The notes beneath the pieces are model-generated. The model had not been told where the DNA came from and made no database searches. It saw only the letters and a program-made list of their open reading frames with translations. Made by a program: the position numbers and the translations under genes. DNA of 64,000 bases from Rhizopus arrhizus (taxonomy: Eukaryota; Mucoromycota; Mucoromycetes; Mucorales; Rhizopodaceae): assembly GCA_024220505.1 (NCBI GenBank), contig JAKZZE010000032.1:69501-133500 (forward strand). The letters run 5' to 3'. Shown in pieces: positions 11,115 through 23,418 of the stretch. The stretch's first letter is position 1, and every line of letters starts with the position of its first letter.

Positions 11115-11492
11115 TAAATATACCTTTCCTCTCAATGAAGACGGGACACCTTTCCCAGATCAGTTAAAGAACAATAAGATCTATAAAAACAACGAATTAA
11201 AAATTTTCATAGTCGATTCAGTGATCATTCTTCAATCAAACAAGTCTGTTTTGCCAAGTATTAAAATAAGAGACAAAAACTAAAAAAGACAATAATTGTG
11301 AAACTAAAGATTATATATTGCTTTATTAATAAAAACATTTGAGGCCATTTATACTTTTTGGATGTCTGGGTCTTTACCGCTATTTCAATTGATCGGTTAA
11401 AAAAATGATATGGGAAGGATGGGAAGATAAAGGAAAGATAGTGGATAATCAATAGCCGTTGTCTTCTTGACGAATTAAGGGACAATGAAGTA
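11115..11492 (-). repeat. LTR-like AT-rich stretch
   Basis: On the minus strand a TATAAATGG box (about 11350) precedes AATAAAG (about 11320), the signal pair seen in the window's LTRs. No coding sequence or matching second LTR was recognised, and the borders are unresolved. Confidence 0.35.
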
Positions 11493-14400
11493 CAGTAGCG
11501 GACAAAACTGGTGCACAAAACTTAAAATTAACATTGTATCTCCGCCATATGTCTGCGACTTTTGTAGCATATACCATCTGAAAGACAGTCCAAAATATAC
11601 ATTATGTTATGTAAACCGGAACTGTACCGGACATCCCCCAGGCATAAGGTCATTTTTAGTGATTTTTTGCATATTTCAATTTTCGCCAAAAATGTAGTGC
11701 TTGTCTAGCCTTCTTTCAATTTTCCCCAAATCTCTCCCGTTTGCTTTCAGATTTCACAGCAGATTAGTAAATTCTAGTAGCTCTTAAAAAATATATAAAA
11801 CTGTACTTATTTTGTATTTCCCATTGAGCCCCCCCTTTTGTTTTTACCCTATTCACTATAACAAAGTACTAGCCTTATATGTTTAAGAAAATAAGCAACT
11901 GTAAAAATGAAACTCTGAGATCTCGAATACACTTAGTTCGTACGACAACAGATATTCCTAGAGTAACAAGAATCTCTAAATGGACAATCAACAGGAGAAA
12001 GAGGGAAGAAAGAAACTTAATGTCTTGTGATCATGAAGGTATTCCGCTATTAGCCTGAAAAGTTATTAGTTCAGTCATCAACCTAGAGCTTGGACAAGGT
12101 CCGCTACACACAGTTCCTGATGCTCAGCACATTTTGAGGACCTTAAGATACAGTGTTAGCAGACTGTCAGTCTAAAGGCACAGTAGGAAGCTAGATTTTG
12201 AGTCTGGAAGTAAGGAATCGAAGAATTTCATCAGCTGTATAAGTCGGAAAAAGCGATGAATGTGGTATCACGACAAGCCATTGTATACTATAGAGGGCTG
12301 GAAGTCTTCTATCTTTAGCAATGAAACAAATATGAACATTATGGATGCAGACAGTATACACTAATATTGAAAGCAAGTCGAGCAACCTTAGCGATTTTTT
12401 CACGGTGATCAAACAATGAAGCATGCTGGCTGCTCTGTTATGTTTTAAGGCTGTATTAGATATTGAGGACCAGAATATGTGTGTCAGGTATACGATGGTA
12501 TAATGAACTCATAAATATACACATACAGTAGCGGACAAAACTGGTGCACAAAACTTTTTTTTAGCTTTTAACTACCATTACCTGCTCATGGTAATTGCAA
12601 TAGTCATGAAACTGTACTAGAAGGAGGATATACTAGTCATTGTAATCTATGTATGTTCTAAGCATGACATTGTTAAAACTGAGCGATAAGCGTGCTTTGA
12701 ATTTATAAAATCTTATATTTTCTAAAAACCGCAAAAGTGGCTAAAATCTTAGACTTTATATAATCATCTCATCTCTTGATATTATCGGATATTCTTCTTT
12801 GCATATGCTAATAATATGCGTGTATATCATTTTCAGTAAAAGAACCCGGCTCTTTAACTATTCTTTTCCAAAGATTATCGACCCTTTTTGATCTAGTGTC
12901 GTATCATCATACCTTTGCCATCAATTGCCACCTGGCATGCTTAAGCGGACTTAGGGCGGGATTAGTGGCGGCTAAACTTGTAGCACAGAAGCGCTGTTAT
13001 CAAATATTGAGTTTGTGACATGCGTTGACTTGTGCCTTGTGTCATTGTCATACTGAAACGAGAGATTACGACGTTTTAGACCACTATACGCTAGGCTTTT
13101 GTGGTATGAAGTAAGCGAAATACATGTGTATATTTATGAGTTCATTATACCATCATATACTTGACACACATATTCCGGTCCTCAATATCTAATACAGCCT
13201 TAAAACATAACAGAGCAGCCAGCATGCTTCATTGTTTGATCACCGTGAAAAAATCGCTAAGGTTGCTCGACTTGCTTTCAATATTAGTGTATACTGTCTG
13301 CATCCATAATGTTCATATTTGTTTCATTGCTAAAGATAGCAGACTTTCAGCCCTCTATAGTATACAATGGCTTGTTGTGATACCACATTCATCGCTTTTT
13401 CCGACTTATACAGCTGATGAAATTCTTCGATTCCTTACTTCCGGACTCAAAATCTAGCTTCCTACTGTGCCTTTAGACTGACAGTCTGCTAACACTGTAT
13501 CTTAAGGTCCTCAAAATGTGCTGAGCATCAGGAACTGTGTGTAGCGGACCTTGTCCAAGCTCTAGGTTGATGACTGAACTAATAACTTTTCAGGCTAATA
13601 GCGGAATACCTTCATGATCACAAGACATTAAGTTTCTTTCTTCCCTCTTTCTCCTGTTGATTGTCCATTTAGAGATCCTTGTTACTCTAGAAATATCTGC
13701 TGTCGTACGAACTAGGCGTGTTCGAGATCTCAGAGTTTCGTTTTTACAGTTGCTTATTTTCTTAAACATATAAGGCTAGTACTTTGTTATAGTGAATAGG
13801 GTAAAAACAAAAGGGGGGACTCAATGGGAAATACAAAATAAGTACAGTTTTATATATTTTTTAAGAGCTACTAAAATTTACTAATATGCTGTGAAATCTG
13901 AAAGCAAACGGGAGAGATATGGGGAAAATTGAAAGAAGGCTAGACAAGCACTACATTTTTGGCGAAAATTGAAATATGCAAAAAATCACTAAAAATGACC
14001 TTATGCCTGAGGGATGTCCGGCACAGTTCCGGTTTACATAACATGATCTATATTTTGGACTGTCTTTCAGATGGTATATGCCACAAAAGTCGCAGACATA
14101 TGGCGGAGATATAATGTTGATTTTAATTTTTGTGCACCAGTTTTGTCCGCTACTGTATATTTCGCTTACTTCATACCACAAAAGCCTAGCGTATAGTAGT
14201 CTAAAACGTCGTAATCTCTCGTTTCAGTATGACAATGACACAAGGCACAAGTCAACGCATGTCACAAACTCAATATTTGATAACAGCGCTTCTGTGCTAC
14301 AAGTTTAGCCGCCACTAATCCCGGCCTAAGTCCGCTTAAGCATGCCAGGTGGCAATTGATGGCAAAGGTATGATGATACGACACTAGATCAAAAAGGGTC

Positions 14401-14754
14401 GATAATCTTTGGAAAAGAATAGTTAAAGAGCCGGGTTCTTTTACTGAAAATGATATACACGCATATTATTAGCATATGCAAAGAAGAACATCCGATGATA
14501 TCAAGAGATGAGATGATTATATAAATTCTAAGGTCTTAGCCACTTTTGCGGTTTTTAGAAAATATAAAATTTTATAAATTTAAAACACGCTCATCGCTCA
14601 GTTTTAACACTGTCATGCTTAGAACATACATAAATTACAATGACTAGTATATCCTCCTTCTAGTACAGTTTCATGACTATTGCAACTACCATGAGCAGGT
14701 AATGGTAGTTAAAAGCTGAAAAAAAGTTTTGTGCACCAGTTTTGTCCGCTACTG
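11493..14754 (+). mobile_element. Decayed Tc1 element X (1630-bp family), split by a copy of itself
   Basis: The ends CAGTAGCGGACAAAACTGG and the inverse are flanked by TA (11491-11492 and 14755-14756). Removing the inner copy (12526-14155) and one TA duplication leaves exactly 1630 bp, the length of the other two copies. A ruined transposase reads on the plus strand. The first catalytic motif appears as IFSNET near 12310, with Asp changed to Asn. A KHAG...MF-stop-GC segment lies near 12420-12450, and VCQVYDGIMNS near 12478. After the inner copy comes FQYDNDTRHKST near 14224. Many stops make it non-coding. Confidence 0.9.
12526..14155 (-). mobile_element. Decayed Tc1 element Y, inverted inside element X
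   Basis: Exactly 1630 bp, TA-flanked (12524-12525 and 14156-14157), same ends as X and 38309-39938, and in the opposite orientation to X. It is nearly identical to the copy at 38309-39938. The transposase remnant is on the minus strand with the same defects as X (Asn for the first Asp, multiple stops). Frames on the opposite strand (for example 13161-13457) are shadows. Confidence 0.92.
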
Positions 14755-14957
14755 TAGATAAATTATTGATCTAACGATAATTATCGAATAAGGTTGGATT
14801 GAACTGCCGTTGTTGTAATCAAGTTCCGATATAGTCGTGGGAACGCCGATAGAGACAACAGGGCAAAGTTGGCTATTGCGGAGATCTCTCGTTTATCCAT
14901 GAATGTTCACTCTACTAGTTGTGTGGATACAACAACTCGGAACGTCATAATCTACTT

Positions 14958-17900
14958 TTAATGGGGGACTTTAATTACAACTACACCTCCCCATCCTCTT
15001 CCCTTCCAAGGAATATATCTAACATTTAGCTACCCTTACTTCATCAGTGGTACGAAGACTGTTTTTACGATGATGCTCTAGTTACATTTCGACGTGGTAC
15101 CCATTCATCTAGGCTCGATTACATATACTGTCATAAATCCTTAACTCATCAGGTGAAAGAAAAATCACAAGGCTTCCTTAACAGTGATTGGACCAATCAC
15201 TCCATGCTTTCTGTTACCATTTCCTTCCAACTTTTCGATAAGGACCCAGGCGCTTGGAAAGCTAACCCTTACTTGGCTCGATCAAAACGCTTTCAAGAAA
15301 CCTTTAATGATCATTTGGAAAAATTACATGTCCAGCTGTCGTCGTCAACCCATCTCTCCCCTCAAGAACAGTGGAACTGACTGAAAGACAGGATTAAATC
15401 CTTCATTCGAGGGTATCAAATCGAGAAAAACAATTGGAGGACAAAGCAACTGAAAAAATTACAAAGCAAGCGCAACCGTATTCTTCGACAGTACAAGAAC
15501 TACAATGTTCTCTCTGCTGTTCTACCACAAGTTGAACAGCAGATTGGCTGCCTGCAGGATGCTATTGCAGAGATTGAACGCCTGAGAGCTGGAAAATTTT
15601 GGCGTGAAAACAATGAAAAGTCTCCTGGCTTTCTTAAGAGGATGATCAAAACTAGGGAAACCCAGCGGTACATACCAGTTCTACAGCATCCAACCACTAG
15701 TGATATATGCTATGACCAAGATAGCAAACGTGAAGCGGTTGAAACATTCTATAGCACATTGTACTCCCCTGACATTATAGAACATTCAGCGTTGCAGCGA
15801 CTCTTGTCCAACATCCCGGATTCTATTAAGCTAAGTGAAGATCAACGAGACAATATTACAGCACCGATAATCGTCGAAGATATCATTCAACATAGTCGCC
15901 GCTCACCCAAAAGGAGCAGCCCTGACATCGACGGCCTACCATATGAAATCCTTAATCTGGTTATGGAGTGTCCTCTACTACACCCCTTAATTATTAAGGT
16001 ATATAATGAGGCACTAGAAAACAGCCTTTTCCCTTCATCATGGAACACCTCAATTATGACCTTGCTCCCTAAGAAAGGTGACCTATCCCAACTGCGAAAT
16101 TACCGTCCCATTTCCTTGGATAACGTTGACACCAAAACATTTACCCGGATCATTAACCAAAGGTTCATGCGAGTTTGTTCTGATATTATAAATCCACACC
16201 AACTTGGATTTATTCCTGGTCGTTATATTGCTGAAAACGGATTGATCACTCAAATTCTCATGGAGCATGCGGCTGATTGCAACAATCCTCAAGACAAGTC
16301 CATAGCCTTACTCCTCGACCAGGAAAAGGCCTACGACCGTGTAAATTTGGATTATCTTCGGGAGGTTCTGACAGCACTTCGCTTTCCTCCCCAAGTTATA
16401 CAGTCCGTGGTTTCCTTGATGGCTAATAATACAATCAAGGTTAATCTCAGCGGCTTCCTTTCTGAGGATATTCCAAAGAAAAGAGGTTTAAAGCAAGGTG
16501 ACCCTCTGTCATCAATTTTGTATAACATCTCTTTGGAACCGTTCTTGACGTCGTTTACACAGAATTCTCAATTCTCTGGCTATACATTCGAGACTCTTCA
16601 GGAATTACGAATAGCTCAAGAACCTCATACGTCGTTAAACATAAAGTTCTTATGTTATGCGGACGATACGATTGTGTTCGTGCGCGATATCAGCGACCTC
16701 AATCGGTTGAACCAACTCCTGCATATTTACAGTCAAGCTTCCAACGACAAAATCAACTATAACAAAGTTCAAACACTTTCTATGTCAGGTAGAGATCACT
16801 CCTCTTACTGGTCAAACTCTTTGCAAGAAATGGGCATACCGTCAATTCATCTCCCCTCCCAGACTGAGCCGGTGATATACCTTGGCTTTCCGCTTTGGCA
16901 ATCGCTGCTTCAACGCAAATCCTACATGACTAGATTCATTCAAGAACTAAAAGACCTCGCTTCTTTACACTCGACTCGGTCCCTGTCAGTCCTCGGTAAA
17001 GCAACGGTTGCAAATTCTCTCATTCTGGCCAAATGTTGGTATCTTTTACGAGTTTCCCCAATCCCCGATGAAGATATCTCTTGCATTCGAACAGTGATCT
17101 CCCGATTTGTCAATACAAATATATTCCCTAAGCTCTCTTGGAATATCTTCAGCTCACCTAAACAACAAGGCGGTTTGGGCATTCTGGGCCCCAAAATTTA
17201 ACAGGCAGATCTCTACTTTTAATGGATTGTTGTAGAACAGCAACTGATTGTAATTGACATCGATAAACATAAGTGTTAATTCAGGATCATAATTAAATAA
17301 AATAAAAATATAAGTTTATTTAAATAAGATCATACAATCAATTCCAATTAAACATGTTCTTTTAGAATATATTTTGTATTAATGAGAGTCCTTTGATAAG
17401 AAGAAGTATCAACTAAAATAACAAGATCCAATCCAATATCAGGAATATTGCTAATCTTTCACATAATTGAAATAACGCGTAAAACAACGTTATTCAAATC
17501 AGTGAGGAATTCCCAGAATAAAAGATAATCTATGACAGACATACAAAAGAACAAATGAAAAGTTTTCATAATCATAATTATAGATGACACTTGCTAAAGT
17601 ACCTGAATATTAGAAGAACGCTTACAATAGAAGATATCAAGCCACTCACTCAATAAGATATAAATACCTGTCTTCAATTAGAATAATTTTTACTTTAAAC
17701 TTAAAAACTGAAATAAAGATCAGTCTCAAAAAGTACTCACACTGTTTCTTGATCTTTGTTTCTTCCTTTTCCTAAATTACTTTCACCATTATACAACATG
17801 GATAACCTTGGTTCTCCATCAAGGTAATCGTCCTTCGACAGTTTCTCTGTGCTTACATATACATTTGAAGAACTCTTTCCGTACTCCATACCACGAGATA

Positions 17901-18929
17901 CCATTATTGTTCAAGGAAGGACGGGTTACCTATAAGCCCAAGCTCCTTTACACTTGTAACCTGTTGGTAAAATCCTTAGATTTGATTGACGGGGATTTTG
18001 GGGGAATGGGTCGTAATCCCCAAGCTTGCCTACTCCTTCCTATACAAGCAATCTTCGTCAGCTCTACTGGTTCCTTTCGGTTCCCCAGGATCTGTAAAGA
18101 CATGTCAGTTAGCGATGTTTATATGTACAACAGCGAATTGGATATAATACAACGCTGAACTACAGACAATATCGACCAGCGTTATAGTCGAGGTGTGAAC
18201 AAGCTAATTTGAACCATAGCTACTGGTAGCCTTCAAATTTCTTACTTCTTTGGTAAACATTGTTGTTCTAGCAGCAATACTGATGTTTCTCCATCACTTG
18301 GTAACACTTCTCCTGGCTTGTTTACCGGCTTCATTGACTGTCTCAAATTTCATCTTCCTTCTGGTAAATCTTTTCAACACGTTAATACAAAGATATTCCG
18401 GAAAACTTGTATGGCAGCATACAATCGCAGAGCTACCCATCCTACAATTCCCTGGGTCAATTGGTTAGCCTTTTGGTCGCTATCTCTCACTTGCATCCAA
18501 AGAAACGTTATTTATCGTCTGATACACCGCAAGATTCCTCATAAGGACTGCTTATATCACCTACTCTCTAGACCAGGTATCTCACCTTACTGCTCCATCT
18601 GCGTTGTATCGATTGACTCCATCGACCACTTCTTTTTCTCCTGTCCTCTCAAGTACCTTGTCTGGCAAGAAATCATCCGAGAATTCCTGTGGCCAACGCT
18701 TGACATCGCCAAAATCCGACATGCCCTTTGTTCCCTAGAATTTTCAGAGGTATCTTATTGCTTGAACCCTAAGCTCGATGGTGACATAGTACTCATTATC
18801 TCTTTGAGTGCTATATGGAAGCTACACTGACAATGCATCTATCGCCAGCAGGACTTTGTACCAAACGCAGCCCTGTCACTGATTTGCAAGGAAGTTGCGA
18901 CTTATCTTGCACAAGAGGATTTCAATTAA
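14958..18929 (+). pseudogene. LINE-1 ORF2 (endonuclease end, reverse transcriptase, zf-RVT)
   Basis: The longest intact piece (15642-17201, 519 codons) holds the reverse transcriptase with TLLPKKGD, LRNYRPISL, LDQEKAYDRV, GLKQGDPLSS and the catalytic YADD (FLCYADDTIVFV). Stops interrupt at 15378-15380 and at 17199-17201. Coding sequence resumes near 17808 and again at 18318-18830. The last segment reads WLAFWSLSLT, CSICVVSIDSIDHFFFSCP and W..IIREFLW, which is the zinc-finger segment usual at the end of LINE ORF2. It ends at a TAA near 18929. The endonuclease end carries a further stop. Dead, though the RT core has no lesion I can see. Confidence 0.85.
17250..17795 (+). repeat. Probable solo LTR inside LINE-1
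   Basis: This non-coding block separates two coding parts of the LINE. It contains TATAAATA (about 17661) and AATAAAG (about 17714), the spacing seen in the window's defined LTRs. Coding similarity stops near 17246 and restarts near 17806. I could not match a 5-bp target duplication, so the borders are approximate. Confidence 0.45.
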
Positions 18930-19076
18930 CTTCCTAATTTTTTTACAGTTTTTAATTTTATGTCACCTGTTCAGTTTAATTTTTTCCTTTTATTAACATT
19001 TATCTGCAACCACTTCTGAGATAGTGCAGCCCACTAATTTACACGGCGCAGTTAATAAAACAATTTAAAAAAAAAA

Positions 19077-19987
19077 GGAACGAAAATATTTATAACTTAT
19101 GACAGCCGATGTATAATTTAATTCCATCATATGTACGCCAATTTTATAAATTAAACTAATTTAAGTTAATAAATATTGCAGTACAATAATAATTTTATAA
19201 ATTAGGTGCTGTAAGTTAGAGAAAAATTGTTAAAGTAGTAATTTAAATTTTTTATATGCGGCTTTACATGTTTAAGTTTATATTTGCTTATCACAGTTTA
19301 CAAATATTTGTACATTTAAATTATTGTACGTATAATGTCGTAGTGGTTTGTATGTAGGTGCATTACCCACCGTCATACACCATTTTATGCACTTCGTTAT
19401 ATTGTCTGTTTTTTTTAAAAAAAAAAAATCCAATATCATAGACATTTCGAAGAAGCTAATAGTCTTACTGATGTAGCAGGTTTCCCCAATAATTCCAACG
19501 ACTGACCTTTAGTGTTCACAACATGGGCGCAAATAGTTAAAACTGTCATGTTTTGACATGTCAATAAGATACAATCTTATCATTCTGGACTAAATCTTTA
19601 CAAATGAGTTTGAATAAGAATACATCCTGATAATTATCATTGCACTAAACAGCCAAGTTTCACTTTCATCTCAACAGTTCATTATTAACATCAGTTTATA
19701 AAATTTTTCTTATACATGTCAAATCATATCGGTCGTAACTATTTTTGTCATCTAATCTCAGGTCTTGCTCAACTAATATAAATAGCCTTGAAATCTTTCT
19801 TTAATAAGAGTATTCGACTTTAGAACTATTGTCCGGTCTCGTTAATTATTCTTTATCCCATTTTTTATACTTAAAACACTCCAAAAACCAAAACGAAGTG
19901 CCTCATTCAGCAAGTCTTTAATAAACGAAGATAAAAGGAAATAAAAAAACACCAAAACGTTAATTACTTTGAGATGTCCAAGTTAAT
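19077..19987. other. AT-rich non-coding spacer
   Basis: No gene is visible. The second half has a TATAAATA box near 19779 followed by an AATAAG-like signal, so it may hold another old solo LTR. The first half is low-complexity AT-rich sequence with A and T runs. Confidence 0.35.
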
Positions 19988-20402
19988 TGATATATCCATC
20001 ATTCATAACTCGATATGAAAACAGTATTAATAAGCTACATGTAAGATATATCCAATAGATAGGCTACAGGTTAATTTGGATAATCTTTATTAAGAATAAG
20101 ATGCTGCGTAATTGCACGGTTAAATTATATTAAATCCAGGGACTAAATCACAGTCAATCGCAGTCAATCATATACGAGTATTCTATGGATAAATGCTTAT
20201 GATAACAAAAATAACAATGGATGAACGCATAACCATCACCTATTTGTCATCAGCTATATCAAACTCATTAATTATTAATCCATGACGTGAAATATTATCC
20301 ATGTATGAAAAGTATAAATAGAGTATCATTTTTTTATTAAATAAAGCCATCTTTTTATCGAGTCTCGTCCTCTTTTGCTCCTTTCTATTCTTGGATAAAT
20401 CA
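19988..20402 (+). repeat. Solo LTR (415-bp family), older copy
   Basis: Starts TGATATATCC and ends GGATAAATCA. It has the same length and nearly the same sequence as the LTRs of the element at 34632-42134, with TATAAATAG and AATAAAG in the expected places. The 5-bp flanks TTAAT and TTTAT differ at one base, consistent with an aged target duplication. It was left by recombination between the two LTRs of one insertion. Confidence 0.9.
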
Positions 20403-20687
20403 TTTATGTTATTTTTTTCAATGAGGATTTAAGTGGGACATTTATATTCTTTTGGAGCATAATTCATAGGAACGATTGAGTTAAACCAATTGGTTCTTTG
20501 CCGTACTTACCCTAGTAATTTCCTTAATGTCGTGTGAGATCACTCAAAAGATTCTTAAAATTAATAATTTGACTGTATATCATACATAGCGCTTCGTGCT
20601 ATATACGATAAACAACCCACACAATTTATACCGTACCAACTCGGACCCTAAATGACATTGCTATACTCTAAGACGTAGTTTGCATTG
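20403..20687. other. Non-coding spacer
   Basis: No coding potential, repeat ends or RNA genes were recognised in this AT-rich stretch. Confidence 0.3.
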
Positions 20688-20951
20688 AATGGGCTCTCTC
20701 TCTCGTCCTTACTCAATAAAGAGGTTCAAGAGACTCATCGATTATTTGACTTGTTTGTTAATTTTATTAATCGAGAGAAACAACACGCCTATTCCACATA
20801 CTACTCGAAAACCATTGTTTCCAAGGCTTCTGATTTCGTCAACAATTGGTCGTAAGAAAGACATGATATTATCAGGTTTAGAGGGGCCAGGTATGATGGC
20901 CAGAGTAATCATGTGATGGCGAGTATGCTTATATAATTGTTTTAATCGCAA
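20688..20951 (-). pseudogene. CACTA/tnp2-like transposase relic
   Basis: On the minus strand the segment ITLAIIPGPSKPDNIMSFL followed by PIVDEI matches the IPGP...L.P.VDE pattern that I know from transposases of the tnp2 (CACTA-like) group found in fungi. Only this piece of about 80 residues remains. The plus-strand frame over it (20689-20916) is a shadow. Assignment rests on one motif. Confidence 0.45.
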
Positions 20952-21489
20952 GATTAAATAAAAAAATTAAACAAAAAAAACAATAGCAGCAATATAAAAT
21001 TAAAGTCCTTCTTTATTGTAGATTTCTTTATATTGCAAAAGGGCCTCGCTATATGGATAAAAATTTGGCATCTATTTATATTCTTTGTGAGCGTAGATAT
21101 AAAAGATATAGACTCGGTCACGATGTCGTGCTGAAGAACCAATGATTAAGCTAAAGCTTGTCGATGTTCTAATATATGCATCTGAAATTGAACAATAGAA
21201 ATAATAACCAGTCAATTAACTTTGATCTAATTACTTTTGGAGTTGACAATTGATTAGACTCTTTAGGATGACAGATATTGATCCTATTGTTCTAAATTTG
21301 AAAAAATGTGGAATTGTTCAATCATAGTGTAATATCCGAGATTATGTAACTAAGGCTTTCTGATATAATAATAATATGGTTCTTTATTTGATAAAAATAG
21401 ATATGAGTATTTATACTTTTACGATTCGGATATTTAATGTAGTTAGCAAAGGACTTGATACCAAAATAGTAATAATTATTAAGTCACGG
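20952..21489 (-). repeat. LTR-like AT-rich stretch
   Basis: Minus-strand TATAAATA (near 21410) with AATAAAG (near 21385) lies just downstream, in the minus direction, of the integrase relic at 21525-22122. It is in the right place to be that element's 3' LTR. The remainder shows no gene. Confidence 0.4.
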
Positions 21490-21524
21490 CCATGGCACCC
21501 AATTTAGTAAGTGTCTTGGTACAT

Positions 21525-22122
21525 CTAAGCGGTTACCACATCATCCTCCCTTTTGTGAAAAGGCCTCAAGTCCACGACGTTAACCTTAGACAACGACTTG
21601 ATATCTCCGGGCTTCATTATGCGATACGCCGAACCGTCCTTGTTGATAGCTTGGATAATTTGCCCGGGACCCAACCAGCGTTCCTTGAGAAAAGCACTCA
21701 TCTTGTTGTGGTTGCGTCTAAGCACCAAGTCTCCAGTCTTGTATTTTGCTATTTCCTTAGACTTCTTGTTGTATTGTGTCTTCTGGTACTGTTGTGCCTT
21801 TTTGATATTTTCGATAGCCTTTGCGTGTACGATCGGGATCTCTTGATTCAGAAAGTCAATCCATTGTCGTGTGTTGTAGTTAGATTCTTGCTTTGCAGTA
21901 TTGTACGCAAATACGACAAACGGTAGATGTTAAGCCCAAGTCTTCAGATCACTGCCAACTACGATACTCAGACTTGTCTTGAGCGTTCTATTCATTCGTT
22001 CTACCAGACCATCAGATTGCGGATGCTCCACGGATGTTAAGGACCTGGAAATCCCCAATCGAGAGCACACCATTGTCATTGCTTCCGATATGTAATTTGA
22101 GCCATTGTCACTTATTAGTGTT
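21525..22122 (-). pseudogene. Ty3-like integrase relic (second family)
   Basis: Reading on the minus strand from 22122: LISDNGSNYIS (second Asp of the core), SLTSVEHPQSDG, LVERMNRTLKTS (Glu), then a stop after LKTWA. Next come FAYNTAK, an internal deletion and QQYQK..YNKKSKEI. It ends with FLKERWLGPGQIIQAI and VDLRPFHKREDDVVTA (stop at 21525). It is close to the integrase at 7428-8667 and extends that family's C-terminus. It lacks everything upstream of the second catalytic Asp. Confidence 0.8.
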
Positions 22123-23009
22123 TAGGAAAGGGGAGTTTTAGGTAAATATAATATAGCAATCAAAGATAAAGAAATACTGTTAGAACTTAGTATCTCTTTA
22201 TTAAGTTAAGATAACTATGATATGATAAAAAAAATTCTACATGTAAAATGTGAGAGTATTTATAGACATGATACGGATAAAGAATTAGGACAGATTTATA
22301 ATCAACTTGACAGAATAGATGATTACTATTTCTAATTATTAGTTTAGCCTGTTCCTAGCTTGTATTGTCAATTATGCTATTGGGATGGTTTCAGATAACT
22401 CTGGACATAGGACTATTTAAGGAGACGACACGGATGAATATAAAGACTTTTAGTTCCGTGATTGGATATCATTGCTAACAATAATATCTCAGTCAGGATA
22501 AATGTTTTCATGACTAATGATGATCCGGTAAGTAATCGTCATTTTCTATTCAACATGCTCATATTATCAATAAACTATATTACAACCATGTCATCTTATT
22601 TGACTATGTGAAGTTAATATGAATAAAGCTTAATATAAAGATCTAATCAAAGTATTTTATTGATCTGTGTTGGGAATAATGTTATAAATGATTCCAAGTT
22701 ATGTCAACATATTATTTAGGATCATATCTGATTTCTTTTACTAAAATAAAGTGACTATAATCTTATGTATCCTTAACAGGTTTATTTAGTTCATGATTAC
22801 AACAATTATTAGTAGTCAAACAGATTGAATTCCTTTGACTTCAATTGAACTGACTATAACTGAGAAAAAGTATAATAACAAAGATCAACCTACTCAAATC
22901 AATATTTTTACCCAATGAGGAAGTAATTTATAAACAAATTACTTTATTGTATATGGTCTGAATTTGATAATAGTTTATACAACTCTTTTTTATATCTATT
23001 ACGCATTTA
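22123..23009. other. AT-rich non-coding, with a possible LTR start
   Basis: The left part (about 22123-22300) shows the minus-strand TATA and AATAAAG pair of an LTR abutting the truncated integrase. The rest is featureless AT-rich sequence with no open frame worth calling. Confidence 0.35.
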
Positions 23010-23229
23010 CAGTAGGTCAAAAAACTGCTGCAAAGAATTGCAAAATACCGGTTTTACAGATGGTTGTCTATGAATGCTGCACGAAACTATCTCAAAATTT
23101 GATTGTTTGTACCTCACTAGAAAGGGCATTTATTCGTCGATTATCGGATATGGGCAATGGTTATTGGTGGAATTTGATATTGTTAAAGGGAATATTATAA
23201 ACATCCGGCATTTTTTACTTGTTTACATA
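23010..23229 (+). repeat. 220-bp partial copy of the 988 element
   Basis: Nearly identical to 988-1207, starting with the same tip CAGTAGGTCAAAAAACTGC after TA. Similarity stops exactly at the TA that is the insertion site of the inner element in the first copy. No right end is present. The small frame across it is not a gene. Confidence 0.85.
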
Positions 23230-23418
23230 TGTTTGGAATAACGAATTTTAATACGACCTAACCGGTTGTTATCATAATTTTTCTCATTCTTGACATGATT
23301 AAAATGTTGCCAGTATATAAAAGCGCTTAAAATTCCTTTATTCTAAATTTTAAATTGTCTCTCATCTTCAAAATATAATTTTCATATATTTTTTGAGGAA
23401 ACAAAAATAATTATTGAA

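Larger units (their letters stand above)
14757..19076 (+). mobile_element. LINE-1: endonuclease-type non-LTR retrotransposon, 5'-truncated
   Basis: Recognisable parts in order are the end of an AP-like endonuclease (LLMGDFNYNY at about 14958, then RRGTHSSRLDYIYCHK), reverse transcriptase, an LTR-like insertion (about 17250-17795) and a C-terminal zinc-binding region. A 3' untranslated tail ends in a run of A (19067-19076). ORF1 and most of the endonuclease are missing on the left, next to element X. It is a sister of LINE-2 at 23230-27208 by shared motifs such as KLQSKRNRILRQYK and LLLDQEKAYDR. Confidence 0.85.

Noticed and set aside
13161..13457. Conserved frame of 77 to 98 codons found in all three X/Y/Z copies (also 12191-12424 and 39007-39240).
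   Set aside because: It is the reverse strand of the decayed Tc1 transposase. The motifs IFSNET and CQVYDG read on the opposite strand, and conservation merely reflects the recent spread of the copies.
21492..21926. Plus-strand frame of 144 codons with hydrophobic stretches that could be a membrane protein.
   Set aside because: The minus strand encodes a clear integrase C-terminus over the same bases.
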